DNA of 21,948 nucleotides from Planctomycetota bacterium (GCA_030614245.1 JAUWKK010000006.1:1-21948); one strand, 5' to 3'; shown: positions 1 to 7,535, numbered from the stretch's first letter. Notes: generated by a model from the letters alone, not told the origin. A program made the numbers and translations.

Positions 1-693
1 TCTCAAGGCCCCCGGGATGGTGGACCCGTTCATCATCCCAATGATGATGCCACCGAAGATCTTCACCAGCGTGATTACCATGCCCGCGATCGCATCGCCC
101 CTGACGAACTTGCTGGCACCATCCATCGCCCCGTAGAACTCGGCTTCCTGCCCGATCGCATCGCGGCGCTCGCGGGCCTGATCCTCGGTGATCAACCCCG
201 CGTTCAGGTCGGCGTCGATCGCCATCTGTTTGCCCGGCATCGCATCCAGGGTGAACCTTGCCGCGACCTCGGATATGCGCGTGGCACCCTTGGTGATAAC
301 GATGAACTGAATGGTGACCAGGATGAGAAAGACCACCATCCCGACGACGAGATTGCCGCCGACGACGAAATCGCCGAATGCTGCAATGACCTTGCCCGCC
401 GCGCCGTTCAGCAGGATCAGACGCGTCGAGGCGACGTTGAGGGCAAGCCTGAAGAGCGTGGCGAAAAGCAGCAGCGACGGGAACGTCGAGAACTGGAGCG
501 CGTGGCCGGTCGACAGCGTCGCCAGCAGCGTGATCAGTGCGAACGAGATGTTGACCGTCAGCAGCACGTCGAGCAGGAACGGCGGCACCGGGATGATGAG
601 CGTGACCAGCACCATCACCACCGCGATGGCGAGGGCGATGTCACTATGCTGCAGCATTTTCATCCAGATGCGAGATGTTTCTTCCGAAGCCAT
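1..693 (-). CDS. flhA: Flagellar export gate protein FlhA, N-terminal part (runs off window)
   Basis: FlhA forms the nonameric ring of the flagellar type III export gate in the inner membrane. I translated this frame by hand: an ATG at 693 opens a frame uninterrupted to base 1 (231 codons), so the C-terminal cytoplasmic domain lies outside the window. A short polar start is followed by hydrophobic segments at about residues 19-41 and 44-60. The family signature RLALNVASTRLIL lies at 82-94, a membrane segment at about 113-134, and the FHIPEP-type stretch (RISEVAARFTLDAMPGK) at 139-155, followed by the conserved GDAIAG at 199-204. It is the last gene seen after fliP-fliQ-fliR-flhB. There is no convincing Shine-Dalgarno: the sequence before the ATG is the edge of a heptad repeat. 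The identification is secure. Confidence 0.95.
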   Translation of the reverse strand, partial: MASEETSRIWMKMLQHSDIALAIAVVMVLVTLIIPVPPFLLDVLLTVNISFALITLLATLSTGHALQFSTFPSLLLFATLFRLALNVASTRLILLNGAAGKVIAAFGDFVVGGNLVVGMVVFLILVTIQFIVITKGATRISEVAARFTLDAMPGKQMAIDADLNAGLITEDQARERRDAIGQEAEFYGAMDGASKFVRGDAIAGMVITLVKIFGGIIIGMMNGSTIPGALR

Positions 694-700
694 AAGCAGC

Positions 701-805
701 TACTCAGTTATCAGTAAGCAGTTATCAGTTATCAGTAAGCAGTAAGCAGTTATCAGTTATCAGTTATCAGTAACCAGTCAAGAATCATGATACTGACCAC
801 TGATC
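701..805. repeat. Heptad repeat block between flhB and flhA (family A)
   Basis: A run of 7-mers on the plus strand (CAGTTAT, CAGTAAG) leads into an inverted core (GAATCATGATA around 782-792) and then ACTGACCACTGATC. The block fills almost the whole 136-bp flhB-flhA spacer. Arms on the two sides of the core are roughly reverse complementary, so the transcript could fold into a long imperfect hairpin. Confidence 0.85.
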
Positions 806-829
806 TCTCTCCTTCTTCCGGGCGGCGGA

Positions 830-1903
830 TCATCCGGCTGCCTTGCGCCCACTAAGCTGGTAGACATACGCCAGCACCTCGGCGACGGCACGATAGAACT
901 TGCCTGATATTTCATGGCCGATGTCGACGGTTCGATAGAGTTCGCGGGCGAGTTGCTTGTTCTCGACTGCCGGAACGCCGTGTTCCTCTGCGATGGCGAT
1001 GATGCGTTCGGCTATCTTGTTCACTCCCTTGGCCGTCACTTTGGGAGCGTTCATCGACTTTACGTCGTATTTGAGTGCAACGGCGAAGTGCGTCGGGTTC
1101 CTGACGATGACGTCGGCATCGGGGACATCCTGCATCATCCGGCTCCGAGCCATCTCGCGTTGAATCTGGCGGACGCGCGCCTTCACCAGCGGATCGCCCT
1201 CCGAGCGCTTGAGTTCCTCTTTCACCTGCTGCGGCGTCATTCTCAGGTCCTTCTCGTTCTGGTATCGCTGCCAGGCATAATCGATCGCAGCGATTACAAT
1301 GAGCACAAGCGCGGTGATCAGAACGACCATGAACATCGATTCGGCGATGTAGATCAGGAGCCGCCCGGCGGTCATCTCGGCCAGCAAGGGGAACTCGTCG
1401 ATCTTGCGGCTGAGGTACAGGTAGATAGTTGCCCCGACGATTGCTATCTTCGCCAGCGATGTGCCCAGCCTGAAGAGCGCCTTTGCTGATATGATCCGCT
1501 TGAAACCTGAGATGGGATTGAGCCTGTTGATATTCGGTTCGAGCGACTCGGCGGCCAACACGAACCCCACCTGGCCGTAGGCCGAAGCCGCGGCGACCAC
1601 CGCCAGGCCCAGGAAGACGGGGGCGAAAGTCTTCGCAGCCTGCACGATTACCGCGCTGAAGTGGCTCAGGGTGGCCGCATTCGACCAGTTGCACACGATG
1701 GCGTCGCCGAATGCTACGTTCATCATCCCCGATATCCCGCGATATACGCTCATGGCGGTGAAGTAGAGCAGCAATACGCCGAAAAGCATCAGAGCAGAGC
1801 TGTTGATCTCGCGGCTCTTGGCGACTCTTCCCTTGCGGCGCTGTTCCTCGCGCCATCGCGGGGTCGCTCGCTCGGTGCGTTGGTCACGGTCCTCGTCCGG
1901 CAT
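830..1903 (-). CDS. flhB: Flagellar export switch protein FlhB
   Basis: FlhB is the export-gate subunit that switches substrate specificity from rod/hook to filament proteins by self-cleavage. The ATG at 1903 gives 357 residues, the usual family length; a TTG one codon upstream is possible but unnecessary. The N-terminus carries the typical TERATPRWREEQRRKGRVAK stretch. Four hydrophobic segments follow at about 35-55, 85-110, 145-165 and 185-210. The autocleavage motif NPTH lies at residues 269-272 in the context VIVRNPTHFAVALKY, and the C-terminal domain is complete. The start is immediately next to the fliR stop (TAG at 1907-1909), so translation is probably coupled. Confidence 0.97.
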   Translation of the reverse strand: MPDEDRDQRTERATPRWREEQRRKGRVAKSREINSSALMLFGVLLLYFTAMSVYRGISGMMNVAFGDAIVCNWSNAATLSHFSAVIVQAAKTFAPVFLGLAVVAAASAYGQVGFVLAAESLEPNINRLNPISGFKRIISAKALFRLGTSLAKIAIVGATIYLYLSRKIDEFPLLAEMTAGRLLIYIAESMFMVVLITALVLIVIAAIDYAWQRYQNEKDLRMTPQQVKEELKRSEGDPLVKARVRQIQREMARSRMMQDVPDADVIVRNPTHFAVALKYDVKSMNAPKVTAKGVNKIAERIIAIAEEHGVPAVENKQLARELYRTVDIGHEISGKFYRAVAEVLAYVYQLSGRKAAG

Positions 1904-1906
1904 CAA

Positions 1907-2689
1907 CTAGCCTTTCATCACTTCAAGCAGCATGTAGATATCACGCCGCATATTCATGAACAGCCGCTGCACGATGGCCGCGAAGTACGTCATTAACAGC
2001 CCTATCCCTATCAGCCCTGCACCTATGCGAAGGGAAATGCTGAGCATCATCACGTTGAGCTGCGGAGCGATGCGGGCCAGGATGCCCACCGCCACTGTGA
2101 TAAGGAGAGAAGCACAGACCAGCGGCGCCGCGAGCTTGACCCCGGCGAAGTAGATCGAAGCGAACAGCTCGACGGTGAACCCGCTTATGCGCGGCGACCA
2201 TTGCAGTCCATTGATGGGAATCCGCGCGAAACTGTCGCCGAGCGCCTGAATGAACCAATGGTGGCCGTTCATCGTCAGCAGGATGAGCGAGCCGAGCACA
2301 ACGTTGAACCTGGAGACTATCGACGTCTGCTGCCCGAAGAGCGGATTGACGACCTGCGCCATTGCGAAGCCCATCTGCCGGCCGACAAACTCGCCCGCGA
2401 TCTGCAATGCACCAAAGGTGAGCAGCGCCACGAAGCTGATCCCCAGCCCCACCCCCAGCTCGCGCACGACTATCGCGGCAAAGCCGAGCAGGTCGTGAGC
2501 CGGCAGGAACCCGGCACGCGACAGCGTCGGAGCGATCAGCAGCGTCAGGATGCAGACCAGGCCGACCTTCACCAGCCGAGGCATCTCTTTGCCTCCGATT
2601 ATCGGCGCCGCGATGATCACCCCCGACGTGCGCACCAGGGCCGCTAAGTAGAACTGCAAGTTATCTGTCAACGTGGAAAACGCGTCCAT
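1907..2689 (-). CDS. fliR: Flagellar export gate protein FliR
   Basis: FliR joins FliP and FliQ in the helical export gate core. The protein has 260 residues, normal for the family, and is almost entirely hydrophobic. It carries the typical N-terminal pattern LVRTSGVIIAAPIIGGKEMPRLVKVGL and a C-terminal membrane helix followed by a short cytoplasmic tail. The ATG at 2689 is preceded at good spacing by AGGACT. It lies directly upstream of flhB with no spacer, in the canonical fliP-fliQ-fliR-flhB-flhA order. Nothing in the protein looks altered. Confidence 0.96.
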   Translation of the reverse strand: MDAFSTLTDNLQFYLAALVRTSGVIIAAPIIGGKEMPRLVKVGLVCILTLLIAPTLSRAGFLPAHDLLGFAAIVVRELGVGLGISFVALLTFGALQIAGEFVGRQMGFAMAQVVNPLFGQQTSIVSRFNVVLGSLILLTMNGHHWFIQALGDSFARIPINGLQWSPRISGFTVELFASIYFAGVKLAAPLVCASLLITVAVGILARIAPQLNVMMLSISLRIGAGLIGIGLLMTYFAAIVQRLFMNMRRDIYMLLEVMKG

Positions 2690-2704
2690 CTATGAGTCCT
2701 CGAC

Positions 2705-2798
2705 AGTTCAGTGTTCAGTAGCCAGTGTTCAGTGTTCATTAGGCAGTATCATCATTCTTCCTTCACTGATAACTGCTTACTGATAACTGCTTACCGAT
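2705..2798. repeat. Heptad repeat block between fliR and fliQ (family A)
   Basis: Plus-strand left arm of CAGTGTT-type units, core TATCATCATTCTTC at 2747-2760, right arm of ACTGATA/ACTGCTT units ending near ACCGATC. It nearly fills the 119-bp spacer and ends about 11 bp before the fliQ stop. Confidence 0.85.
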
Positions 2799-2808
2799 CC
2801 CCGTACGT

Positions 2809-3078
2809 TCAGCGGGCATACTGCGGCAAGTTGACCAGCAGTTGAGATGTGAAGTTGACCATAGTCCGTGAAATCCAGGGCAGACAGATGATGAACACAA
2901 CGATCACCGCTATCATCTTGGGCACGTAAGTCAGGGTGGCTTCCTGAATGCTCGTGACGGTCTGAAGAATACCGACGACGAGGCCGACGACAAGCCCTGC
3001 CAGCAGCAGCGGGGCGGCCAGTATCAGAATGGTCGTGAGGGCGCTCTGGCCCAGTTCCACCACGGTCTGCGGGGACAT
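2809..3078 (-). CDS. fliQ: Flagellar export gate protein FliQ
   Basis: FliQ is the small two-helix subunit (four copies in characterised systems) of the FliPQR export gate. The 89-residue length is exactly typical. Two hydrophobic hairpin helices are visible (about residues 14-38 and 50-73), with the conserved QTVTSIQEATLTYVPK connecting segment. The ATG at 3078 follows a clear AGAGGAG ribosome-binding site. Unlike most fliP-fliQ pairs, it is separated from fliP by 446 bp of repeat-rich, gene-free DNA. Confidence 0.97.
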   Translation of the reverse strand: MSPQTVVELGQSALTTILILAAPLLLAGLVVGLVVGILQTVTSIQEATLTYVPKMIAVIVVFIICLPWISRTMVNFTSQLLVNLPQYAR

Positions 3079-3100
3079 GTGCTACTCCTCTTTCAATAGC

Positions 3101-3159
3101 CAGTGGCCAGTGGGCAGTGGGCAGTGGGCAGTATCATGATTCTTGACTGCTTACTGATA
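3101..3159. repeat. Heptad repeat block upstream of fliQ (family A)
   Basis: CAGTGGC/CAGTGGG units run into the core TATCATGATTCTTG (3132-3145) and then ACTGCTTACTGAT. It lies just upstream of the fliQ ribosome-binding site. A detached fragment of the same family (TAACTGCTTACTGATAA) lies at 3503-3519, next to the fliP stop. Confidence 0.8.
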
Positions 3160-3524
3160 CTAACAGGAGCGATATATGCTGAACATGCTGCCGCGAGCGG
3201 AGTGTTCTTTTCATGTCATTCTGCTCTTCGTAGTGACTCTGGCTTATTCAGCCCGGCAAGGGCGGCGTAGGCGATCAACGTGCCTGCCCGCCGGCAGGCG
3301 GGTATGTTTACCTCGCCCTTTCAGGGCTGGGTGCTTGTCCACCCATTTTGTCCCAGGGCGTTGCCCTGGGCTATTCTACTTCGCCCCTATGGGGGCTTTA
3401 TGAGCGCCAACTCGCCTCCCGCTTGGCGGCGTCCCCCTTGCCGTGGGGTGGCAGCGAGGACGCGGCCGGTCAGGAACGATCAATGTATTCTGCTCCAGGT
3501 AGTAACTGCTTACTGATAAGGCGG
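3160..3524. repeat. Gene-free fliP-fliQ spacer made of palindromic repeats
   Basis: I see no credible gene in this 365-bp stretch; the overlapping short open frames have no recognisable protein character. It holds a 20-bp GC-rich palindrome at 3283-3302 (CCTGCCCGCCGGCAGGCGGG). A separate element at about 3313-3397 has three hairpins: GCCCT/AGGGC at 3315-3327, CCCAGGGC/GCCCTGGG with a 3-nt loop at 3352-3370, and GCCCC/GGGGC near 3383-3396. A heptad fragment lies at 3503-3519. The multi-hairpin layout resembles REP-type intergenic elements. Only one copy is present in this window, so its repeat status is inferred. Confidence 0.55.
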
Positions 3525-4286
3525 TCACACAAAGCTTTGCGACAGCGAGCGCATCAGCAGATGCCAGCCGTCGACCAGCACGAACAGCAAAATCTTGAAC
3601 GGCACCGATATGATCACCGGGGGCAGCATGAACATCCCCATTGCCGTCAGGATCGAGCTGACTACCATATCGATCACCAGGAACGGCAGATAGATGACGA
3701 AACCCATCTGGAAGGCCGTCTTCAGCTCGCTCACGACGAATGCCGGCACGAGCACGTAAGTCGGAATGTCGTCGGCTTTCGTCGGCTGATCGACTTGGGC
3801 CATCTTCACGAAGAGCGCGAGGTCGCGCTCGCGAACCTGCTTGAACATGAACAGCCGCAGGCAGCCGACGGCGTTGTCGATCGCCTGCTGCTGAGTTATC
3901 TTCTCTTCGCGGTACGGCTTCAGAGCCGTCTCGTTCATCTGTTTGAGCGTGGGCGCCATGATGAACATCGGCATGAAGAGCGACAGGCCGATTAGAAGCT
4001 GGTTCGGCGGCAACTGCTGCAGCGAAAGCGCACGCCGCGTAAACGAGAGCACGATGATGATCCGGGTGAATGACGTCATCGTCAGCAGCAGCGCCGGCAG
4101 GAACGACAGCACCGTGAAGAACAGCAGCAGTTGAAGCGTCTTGGTCACTTCCTGCGGATTGGAGGCCTCCTCGACGCCTACCGACACATTGAACGGCAGC
4201 GCCAGCCCGCCGGACGGCTTCTCAGCCGCGTAGGCCGTGCCCGAGCTCAGCAGCAGGATGGCTGCAACAAGGGCTGCGATCAGCAT
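3525..4286 (-). CDS. fliP: Flagellar export gate protein FliP
   Basis: FliP forms the pentameric core of the type III export gate. From the ATG at 4286 it has 253 residues, close to the family norm. It begins with a cleavable signal peptide (MLIAALVAAILLLSSGTAYA) followed by the conserved RIIIVLSFTRRALSLQQLPPNQ region and C-terminal hydrophobic helices. An alternative GTG at 4385 overlaps the fliO stop as GTGA, which would suit translational coupling. It would add 33 residues, most of them encoded by a family C repeat (WSSLSRLLIIGRLKACPT), ahead of the signal peptide. I prefer 4286 because the signal peptide starts there, although its ribosome-binding site is weak. The gene is certain; the start is not. 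Confidence 0.93.
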   Translation of the reverse strand: MLIAALVAAILLLSSGTAYAAEKPSGGLALPFNVSVGVEEASNPQEVTKTLQLLLFFTVLSFLPALLLTMTSFTRIIIVLSFTRRALSLQQLPPNQLLIGLSLFMPMFIMAPTLKQMNETALKPYREEKITQQQAIDNAVGCLRLFMFKQVRERDLALFVKMAQVDQPTKADDIPTYVLVPAFVVSELKTAFQMGFVIYLPFLVIDMVVSSILTAMGMFMLPPVIISVPFKILLFVLVDGWHLLMRSLSQSFV

Positions 4287-4304
4287 CCCGCGCAGGTTAT
4301 GACT

Positions 4305-4360
4305 TGTGGGGCAGGCTTTCAGCCTGCCAATTATCAGCAGCCTGGAAAGGCTGCTCCACA
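4305..4360 (-). repeat. Double-hairpin repeat (family C) at the fliO-fliP junction
   Basis: Family C copy in the opposite orientation to the other six. It contains the GGCAGGCT/AGCCTGCC and AGCAGCCT/AGGCTGCT hairpins and the TGTGG/CCACA outer stem. It separates the overlapping fliO stop and GTG from the fliP signal-peptide ATG. It stays open in the fliP frame, so it may be translated as an N-terminal extension. Confidence 0.85.
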
Positions 4361-4381
4361 GGATAAATTCACTTCGCCTTC

Positions 4382-5059
4382 TCACGAGACTCTCCCGGCG
4401 ACAAGCTGGCGCCCGACCGTCTTGAGAACGTCGAAGAACTCGGATCGCTTAGGCGGACTGCTCGCCCTGGCGGACGAGACCGGCTTGCCGGACTGCTCGA
4501 GGGCCGCTTCAACCGTCTCGGCGCCGGCGACTACTTCGTCCTCGGGCAGGTCCGTCAGCAGCGAGAGGTTGTCGCCGCTGCCCCCGACAACGAGGACGCG
4601 GCCGGCGACCTTGACAAGGTAAATCTGGCGTTTGCCGCCGAGCGGAAATGTCTGGATTACCTGGACGAGTTTGCCACCGGGCGTGTGCTTCGAATTGGCC
4701 AGCATTCGCTTCAGGACGAAGGCCGTGATCACGATCAGCCCCAGCACTATGGCGAGCGACCCGAACAGCCTGCCCAGGACTGCCCAGCCGGACGGCGCCT
4801 CGCCTGCCGAGGGCACTTCAGCTTCGCTGTAATTCAAGGCGCCGCCCGGCAGCTCAGGCTCTGGAAGGACGAACTCCGGCGGCAACTCCCCCGCCGCAGG
4901 CGGCCCGGCAGCTTGTGGGGCTTGCCCGTCCGACATTGGGCGGGCCATTTTTCCGGGCTGCTGATTAATTGGCGGGCTGGAAGCCTGCCCCACATCCGCA
5001 AATACCGCTGTGGCTGGCAGCACAATGGCCATCAATAGAATGAATATGCGTCTGTTCAC
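4382..5059 (-). CDS. fliO: Flagellar biosynthesis protein FliO
   Basis: FliO assists assembly of the FliP ring. The 225-residue product has a signal-like N-terminus (MNRRIFILLMAIVLPATAVFA), a proline-rich linker, one transmembrane helix at about 93-116 and a cytoplasmic domain with the typical LVQVIQTFPLGGKRQIYLVKV pattern. The start is a GTG at 5059 preceded by AGGGTG. Immediately after the signal segment, residues about 23-38 (VGQASSPPINQQPGK) are encoded by a family C repeat in frame. The stop overlaps a possible GTG start of fliP. Family assignment rests on the C-terminal domain plus its position before fliP. Confidence 0.9.
   Translation of the reverse strand: MNRRIFILLMAIVLPATAVFADVGQASSPPINQQPGKMARPMSDGQAPQAAGPPAAGELPPEFVLPEPELPGGALNYSEAEVPSAGEAPSGWAVLGRLFGSLAIVLGLIVITAFVLKRMLANSKHTPGGKLVQVIQTFPLGGKRQIYLVKVAGRVLVVGGSGDNLSLLTDLPEDEVVAGAETVEAALEQSGKPVSSARASSPPKRSEFFDVLKTVGRQLVAGRVS
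4938..4994 (+). repeat. Double-hairpin repeat (family C) inside fliO
   Basis: The GGCGGGCT/AGCCTGCC hairpin and GGCTGCTGATT part match family C; the distal arm is degenerate (CCATTTTTCCGGGCTGCTG). It is read on the minus strand in the same frame as the copies in fliM and flrC, adding a short peptide to the periplasmic linker of FliO. Confidence 0.8.
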
Positions 5060-5070
5060 GGCACACCCTT

Positions 5071-5143
5071 ATCAGTAAGCAGTTATCAGTAAGCGGTGAA
5101 GAATGATGATACTGACCACTGATCACTGATCACTGGCCACTGA
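5071..5143. repeat. Heptad repeat block between fliN and fliO (family A)
   Basis: CAGTAAG/CAGTTAT units, inverted core GAAGAATGATGATA at 5098-5111, then ACTGATC-type units ending in CACTGGCCACTGAC. It fills most of the 96-bp spacer. Confidence 0.85.
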
Positions 5144-5155
5144 CCTCTAGGTCCC

Positions 5156-5545
5156 TCAGCTTGTCGACGTGGCTGTAGAGATACGTTCGTCGGCCGTGAG
5201 TATGTTCGTGATCCTCACGCCGAAGTTTTCGTCAACGAGCACAACTTCACCGCGGGCGATGAGCTTATCGCGCACGAGTACATCAACTGGATCGCTGGCG
5301 AGACGGTCGAGTTCGACGACCGATCCAGCGGCAAGCGCGAGGACGTCGTCGATTGACATCTCGGACTGGCCCAGCCGCACGATGACCGGCACATTGATAT
5401 CGAGAATCAGGTCGAGATTGCCCTCCTTATCGATCGCGTCAGCGCCGGACTGCTCGGAAAACTCGACCGATCTCACCTGCGCCTCGTCGCCGGCAGTAGT
5501 TTCGATGGCTTCACCCTCTGGAGCGGGAGTAAGAGGTTCGCTCAT
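5156..5545 (-). CDS. fliN: Flagellar motor switch protein FliN
   Basis: FliN forms the bottom of the cytoplasmic C ring and docks the FliH-FliI export complex. The 129-residue protein has an acidic, low-complexity N-terminal 40 residues followed by a SpoA domain. The domain starts at about LDLILDINVPVIVRLGQSEMSIDDVL and ends with the conserved VLVRDKLIARGEVVLVDENFGVRIT. The ATG at 5545 follows an AGGAG box. It lies 28 bp after fliM, as expected for subunits of one ring. The length and domain match short-form FliN. Confidence 0.96.
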   Translation of the reverse strand: MSEPLTPAPEGEAIETTAGDEAQVRSVEFSEQSGADAIDKEGNLDLILDINVPVIVRLGQSEMSIDDVLALAAGSVVELDRLASDPVDVLVRDKLIARGEVVLVDENFGVRITNILTADERISTATSTS

Positions 5546-5573
5546 TTGGTGTCTCCTGTGTGTATTCCTATGG

Positions 5574-6584
5574 CTAATCGTCGCCGACTTGAACGCTCAG
5601 TGTCCTGCCGACTCGTCCGAGCCGCACCTTGAACTTCGGCACGCCCTGCACGAGCAAGTCAAGGGGGGTCGTCACACGCCGCGTCAACGGCAGGACGTGG
5701 CTCACTTGCAGTTCCGCAAGCTGTTTGAGAGTAAGCTTGGTCTCGCCCAGCACGGCAGTGAGCTGCACGGGGGCTGCCCTGAGGCGGGATGACAGGGCCT
5801 CGATTTCGCTCTCGGATGCTTTCTTGGGAGCGCGACGGAAGCGCTCCTTCATAAGTTCGCGGGGCATCATCTTATCGACGGCGCTGAACGGCACCGCGAA
5901 GATCATCTCACCCGAGCCGATCTGCCCACCCACGGCAAATATGATGCGCAAGACCACCTCGCTGGCCGGCACAATCTGGAGCACCTTCGGATCCATTCGG
6001 CGCTCTTCAAACTTGAAGTCCACCTCGGCCACGGTGCTCCACTGCTGGGTCAGACGCTGGAGCGCTATGCTGATGGGCAGGTCAATGACCTTCTCTTCGA
6101 GCTCGGTGAGCGGACGGATCTCGTCGAGCGCGACGCCCGCCCCGCCCAGCAGCCGATCGACAATCGCCAGCGCCAGCGGCACGTCCATAGTCAGCAGCCC
6201 CTTCTCGCCAACATCCTGTGGAGCAGCCTTTCCAGGCTGCTGATTGATCGGCAGGCTGGAAGCCTGCCCCACCAGCGAGAAGATATTCAGGCAGACCGTT
6301 GCGGGAAGCGAACTGACGAAGTTCGAGTAAGGCAGCGCGTCGATACCGATCGCGTTGACCTCGACGCTGACTCTGAGCAGTTCGGAGAACTGTCCGGAGA
6401 GCCCCTCGGCCACAGCCTTGTTCAGCGGCTGGAGCACGTGCACGTGGTCGCGCGTCAGGCGCGAGGGGCGCCGGAAGTCATAATTCGAAATCTTCCGGCC
6501 GTCCGTCTGCTCGCCCGTCTGCGGGCCGGCATCTACTGCCGCGAGCAGATCGTCCAGTTCATTGTTGCTGAGAATATCGGCCAT
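5574..6584 (-). CDS. fliM: Flagellar motor switch protein FliM with an inserted repeat peptide
   Basis: FliM is the C-ring subunit that binds phospho-CheY and sets rotation direction. Residues 4-16 (ILSNNELDDLLAA) match the N-terminal CheY-binding segment, so CheY control is likely. A CheC-like middle domain and a C-terminal SpoA domain (about 260-336) follow. Within the middle domain the normal short loop between NIFSL and the GLLTMD strand is replaced by residues about 105-124 (VGQASSLPINQQPGKAAPQ), encoded by a family C repeat in frame. The flanking domain sequence is intact, so the protein is probably functional. The ATG at 6584 lies just after GAGGG. Total length, 336, is only slightly above typical. 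Confidence 0.96.
   Translation of the reverse strand: MADILSNNELDDLLAAVDAGPQTGEQTDGRKISNYDFRRPSRLTRDHVHVLQPLNKAVAEGLSGQFSELLRVSVEVNAIGIDALPYSNFVSSLPATVCLNIFSLVGQASSLPINQQPGKAAPQDVGEKGLLTMDVPLALAIVDRLLGGAGVALDEIRPLTELEEKVIDLPISIALQRLTQQWSTVAEVDFKFEERRMDPKVLQIVPASEVVLRIIFAVGGQIGSGEMIFAVPFSAVDKMMPRELMKERFRRAPKKASESEIEALSSRLRAAPVQLTAVLGETKLTLKQLAELQVSHVLPLTRRVTTPLDLLVQGVPKFKVRLGRVGRTLSVQVGDD
6217..6273 (+). repeat. Double-hairpin repeat (family C) inside fliM
   Basis: A full 57-bp copy: AGCAGCCT/AGGCTGCT hairpin, GATTGATC linker, GGCAGGCT/AGCCTGCC hairpin and outer TGTGG/CCACC ends. Its length is exactly 19 codons, so the fliM frame is preserved. It is translated on the minus strand. Confidence 0.92.
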
Positions 6585-6591
6585 CGGTCCC

Positions 6592-6687
6592 TCAGTGTTC
6601 AGTGGTCAGTGGCCAGTGGCCAGTGGCCAGTGGCCAGTGGCCAGTATCATCATTCTTCACTGCTTACCGATAACTGCTTACTGCTTA
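6592..6687. repeat. Heptad repeat block between fliM and fliL (family A)
   Basis: Five near-identical CAGTGGC units, core TATCATCATTCTTC at 6645-6658, then ACTGCTT/ACCGATA/ACTGCTT units. The fliL TAA stop (6685-6687) is the last unit edge. Confidence 0.88.
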
Positions 6688-7266
6688 TTGCACGAGAAAC
6701 TCGGTGAAGTGAAGCGATTTGACGGTCTCGGGACCGCCCAGGATGCTGGCGATCTCGAGCCGAATCTCACGCTTGAGATCTCGCCGGTTCTCAGGATCAA
6801 TGCCATCGAGATCATCGAGCGTCTTTGTCGACAGCAAATCGAGCAACCGATCTCTCATCCGGACATCAATCGCCTTCGTCTGGGCTTTGCGGAGAGTCTC
6901 TTGATCCCGGAGCTCCAACGTCATATTGACCTTCAGGAAACGCCGCATCACAGTGCCTGCGATGTTTGTGATTACGTCGTTGATATCGAGCAGTATCCGG
7001 GCATCAGGAGCCGTTTCCTCCTCCCGTGCCATGGTATCATTGGCGATTTGCTGGAGTTCCTCTTTGATCACACGCTCGTCCGCCGAAACCCTCCCAGGAG
7101 AAAGCACGAGCATCACCACAGCCACACCACCGCTCGCAGCAAGAAGCACAGCCAACGCCAGGACAATGACTCCCTTCTTCGATTCCTTCCCTGCGCTTCC
7201 CTCTCCGCCACCAATGAGGTCATCAATGGGAGTTTCCTGGTTTTCAGCAAGATTCTCTTCAGGCAT
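6685..7266 (-). CDS. fliL: Flagellar basal body-associated protein FliL
   Basis: FliL surrounds and stabilises the stator at the motor. The 193-residue protein has a cytoplasmic N-terminus, a single membrane helix at about 32-56 and a periplasmic domain. The domain ends in the family-typical VKSLHFTEFLVQ, preceded by RDRLLDLLSTKTLDDLDG. The ATG at 7266 follows a strong AAGGAG. It is the first gene after a 413-bp gene-free leader with a sigma-54-type promoter, so it probably heads the fliL-flhA transcription unit. Its stop codon abuts the heptad block. Confidence 0.94.
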   Translation of the reverse strand: MPEENLAENQETPIDDLIGGGEGSAGKESKKGVIVLALAVLLAASGGVAVVMLVLSPGRVSADERVIKEELQQIANDTMAREEETAPDARILLDINDVITNIAGTVMRRFLKVNMTLELRDQETLRKAQTKAIDVRMRDRLLDLLSTKTLDDLDGIDPENRRDLKREIRLEIASILGGPETVKSLHFTEFLVQ

Positions 7267-7325
7267 CGTTCATCTCCTTTCATCCGACAGTTGCCCGGGG
7301 GCTCACCCGCCTGCCTTCGGCATGG

Positions 7326-7383
7326 CGCGAAAGTATTTCCGACGTGATGAAGAATTTTCCGTCACGACCAGGAAAGTATTTCC
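7326..7383. promoter_or_regulatory. Triple dyad array in the fliL leader, candidate activator sites
   Basis: Three related imperfect dyads lie between promoter and gene: GAAAGTATTTC (7329-7339), GAAGAATTTTC (7349-7359) and GAAAGTATTTC (7372-7382), with centres 20 and 23 bp apart. The same array with the same spacing lies downstream of the flgB promoter (18273-18330). Sites downstream of the start are known for FlrC in Vibrio. Assigning these to the FlrC-like protein here is inference. Confidence 0.6.
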
Positions 7384-7488
7384 GCCGCAATCCACAGCAA
7401 CATCAAGCTCCAAATCACTCTGGGAAGCCCTCGACAGGCGGTCCTGTCCGTCCGCACTTCCCATTCGCTCTTACTTACGCCCCGAAGA

Positions 7489-7508
7489 AAAGCAAAACCC
7501 GTGCCGCA
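7489..7508 (-). promoter_or_regulatory. Sigma-54-type promoter of the fliL operon
   Basis: The minus strand reads CGGCACGGGTTTTGCTT. GG (-24) and GC (-12) are separated by exactly 10 bases, and the TTTGC half is perfect; only the first T of TGGCAC is C. The predicted start near 7480 leaves a leader of about 210 bases. The match is good, and the flgB promoter has the same C substitution. Confidence 0.75.
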
Positions 7509-7535
7509 TCTATTTTTCATATCCGGCTGGGATAC

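Noticed and set aside
3271..3284. Possible sigma-54 site on the minus strand (GGCACGTTGATCGC)
   Set aside because: Spacing fits, but the -12 half is ATCGC rather than TTTGC, it overlaps a GC palindrome, and no dyad triad is nearby.
3176..3516. Plus-strand short open frames in the fliP-fliQ spacer
   Set aside because: They run across palindromic repeats, have no ribosome-binding site I trust, and show no protein character.
6592..6687. Heptad arrays as CRISPR
   Set aside because: Units are 7 bp with no unique spacers and no cas genes; they are tandem or inverted simple repeats.
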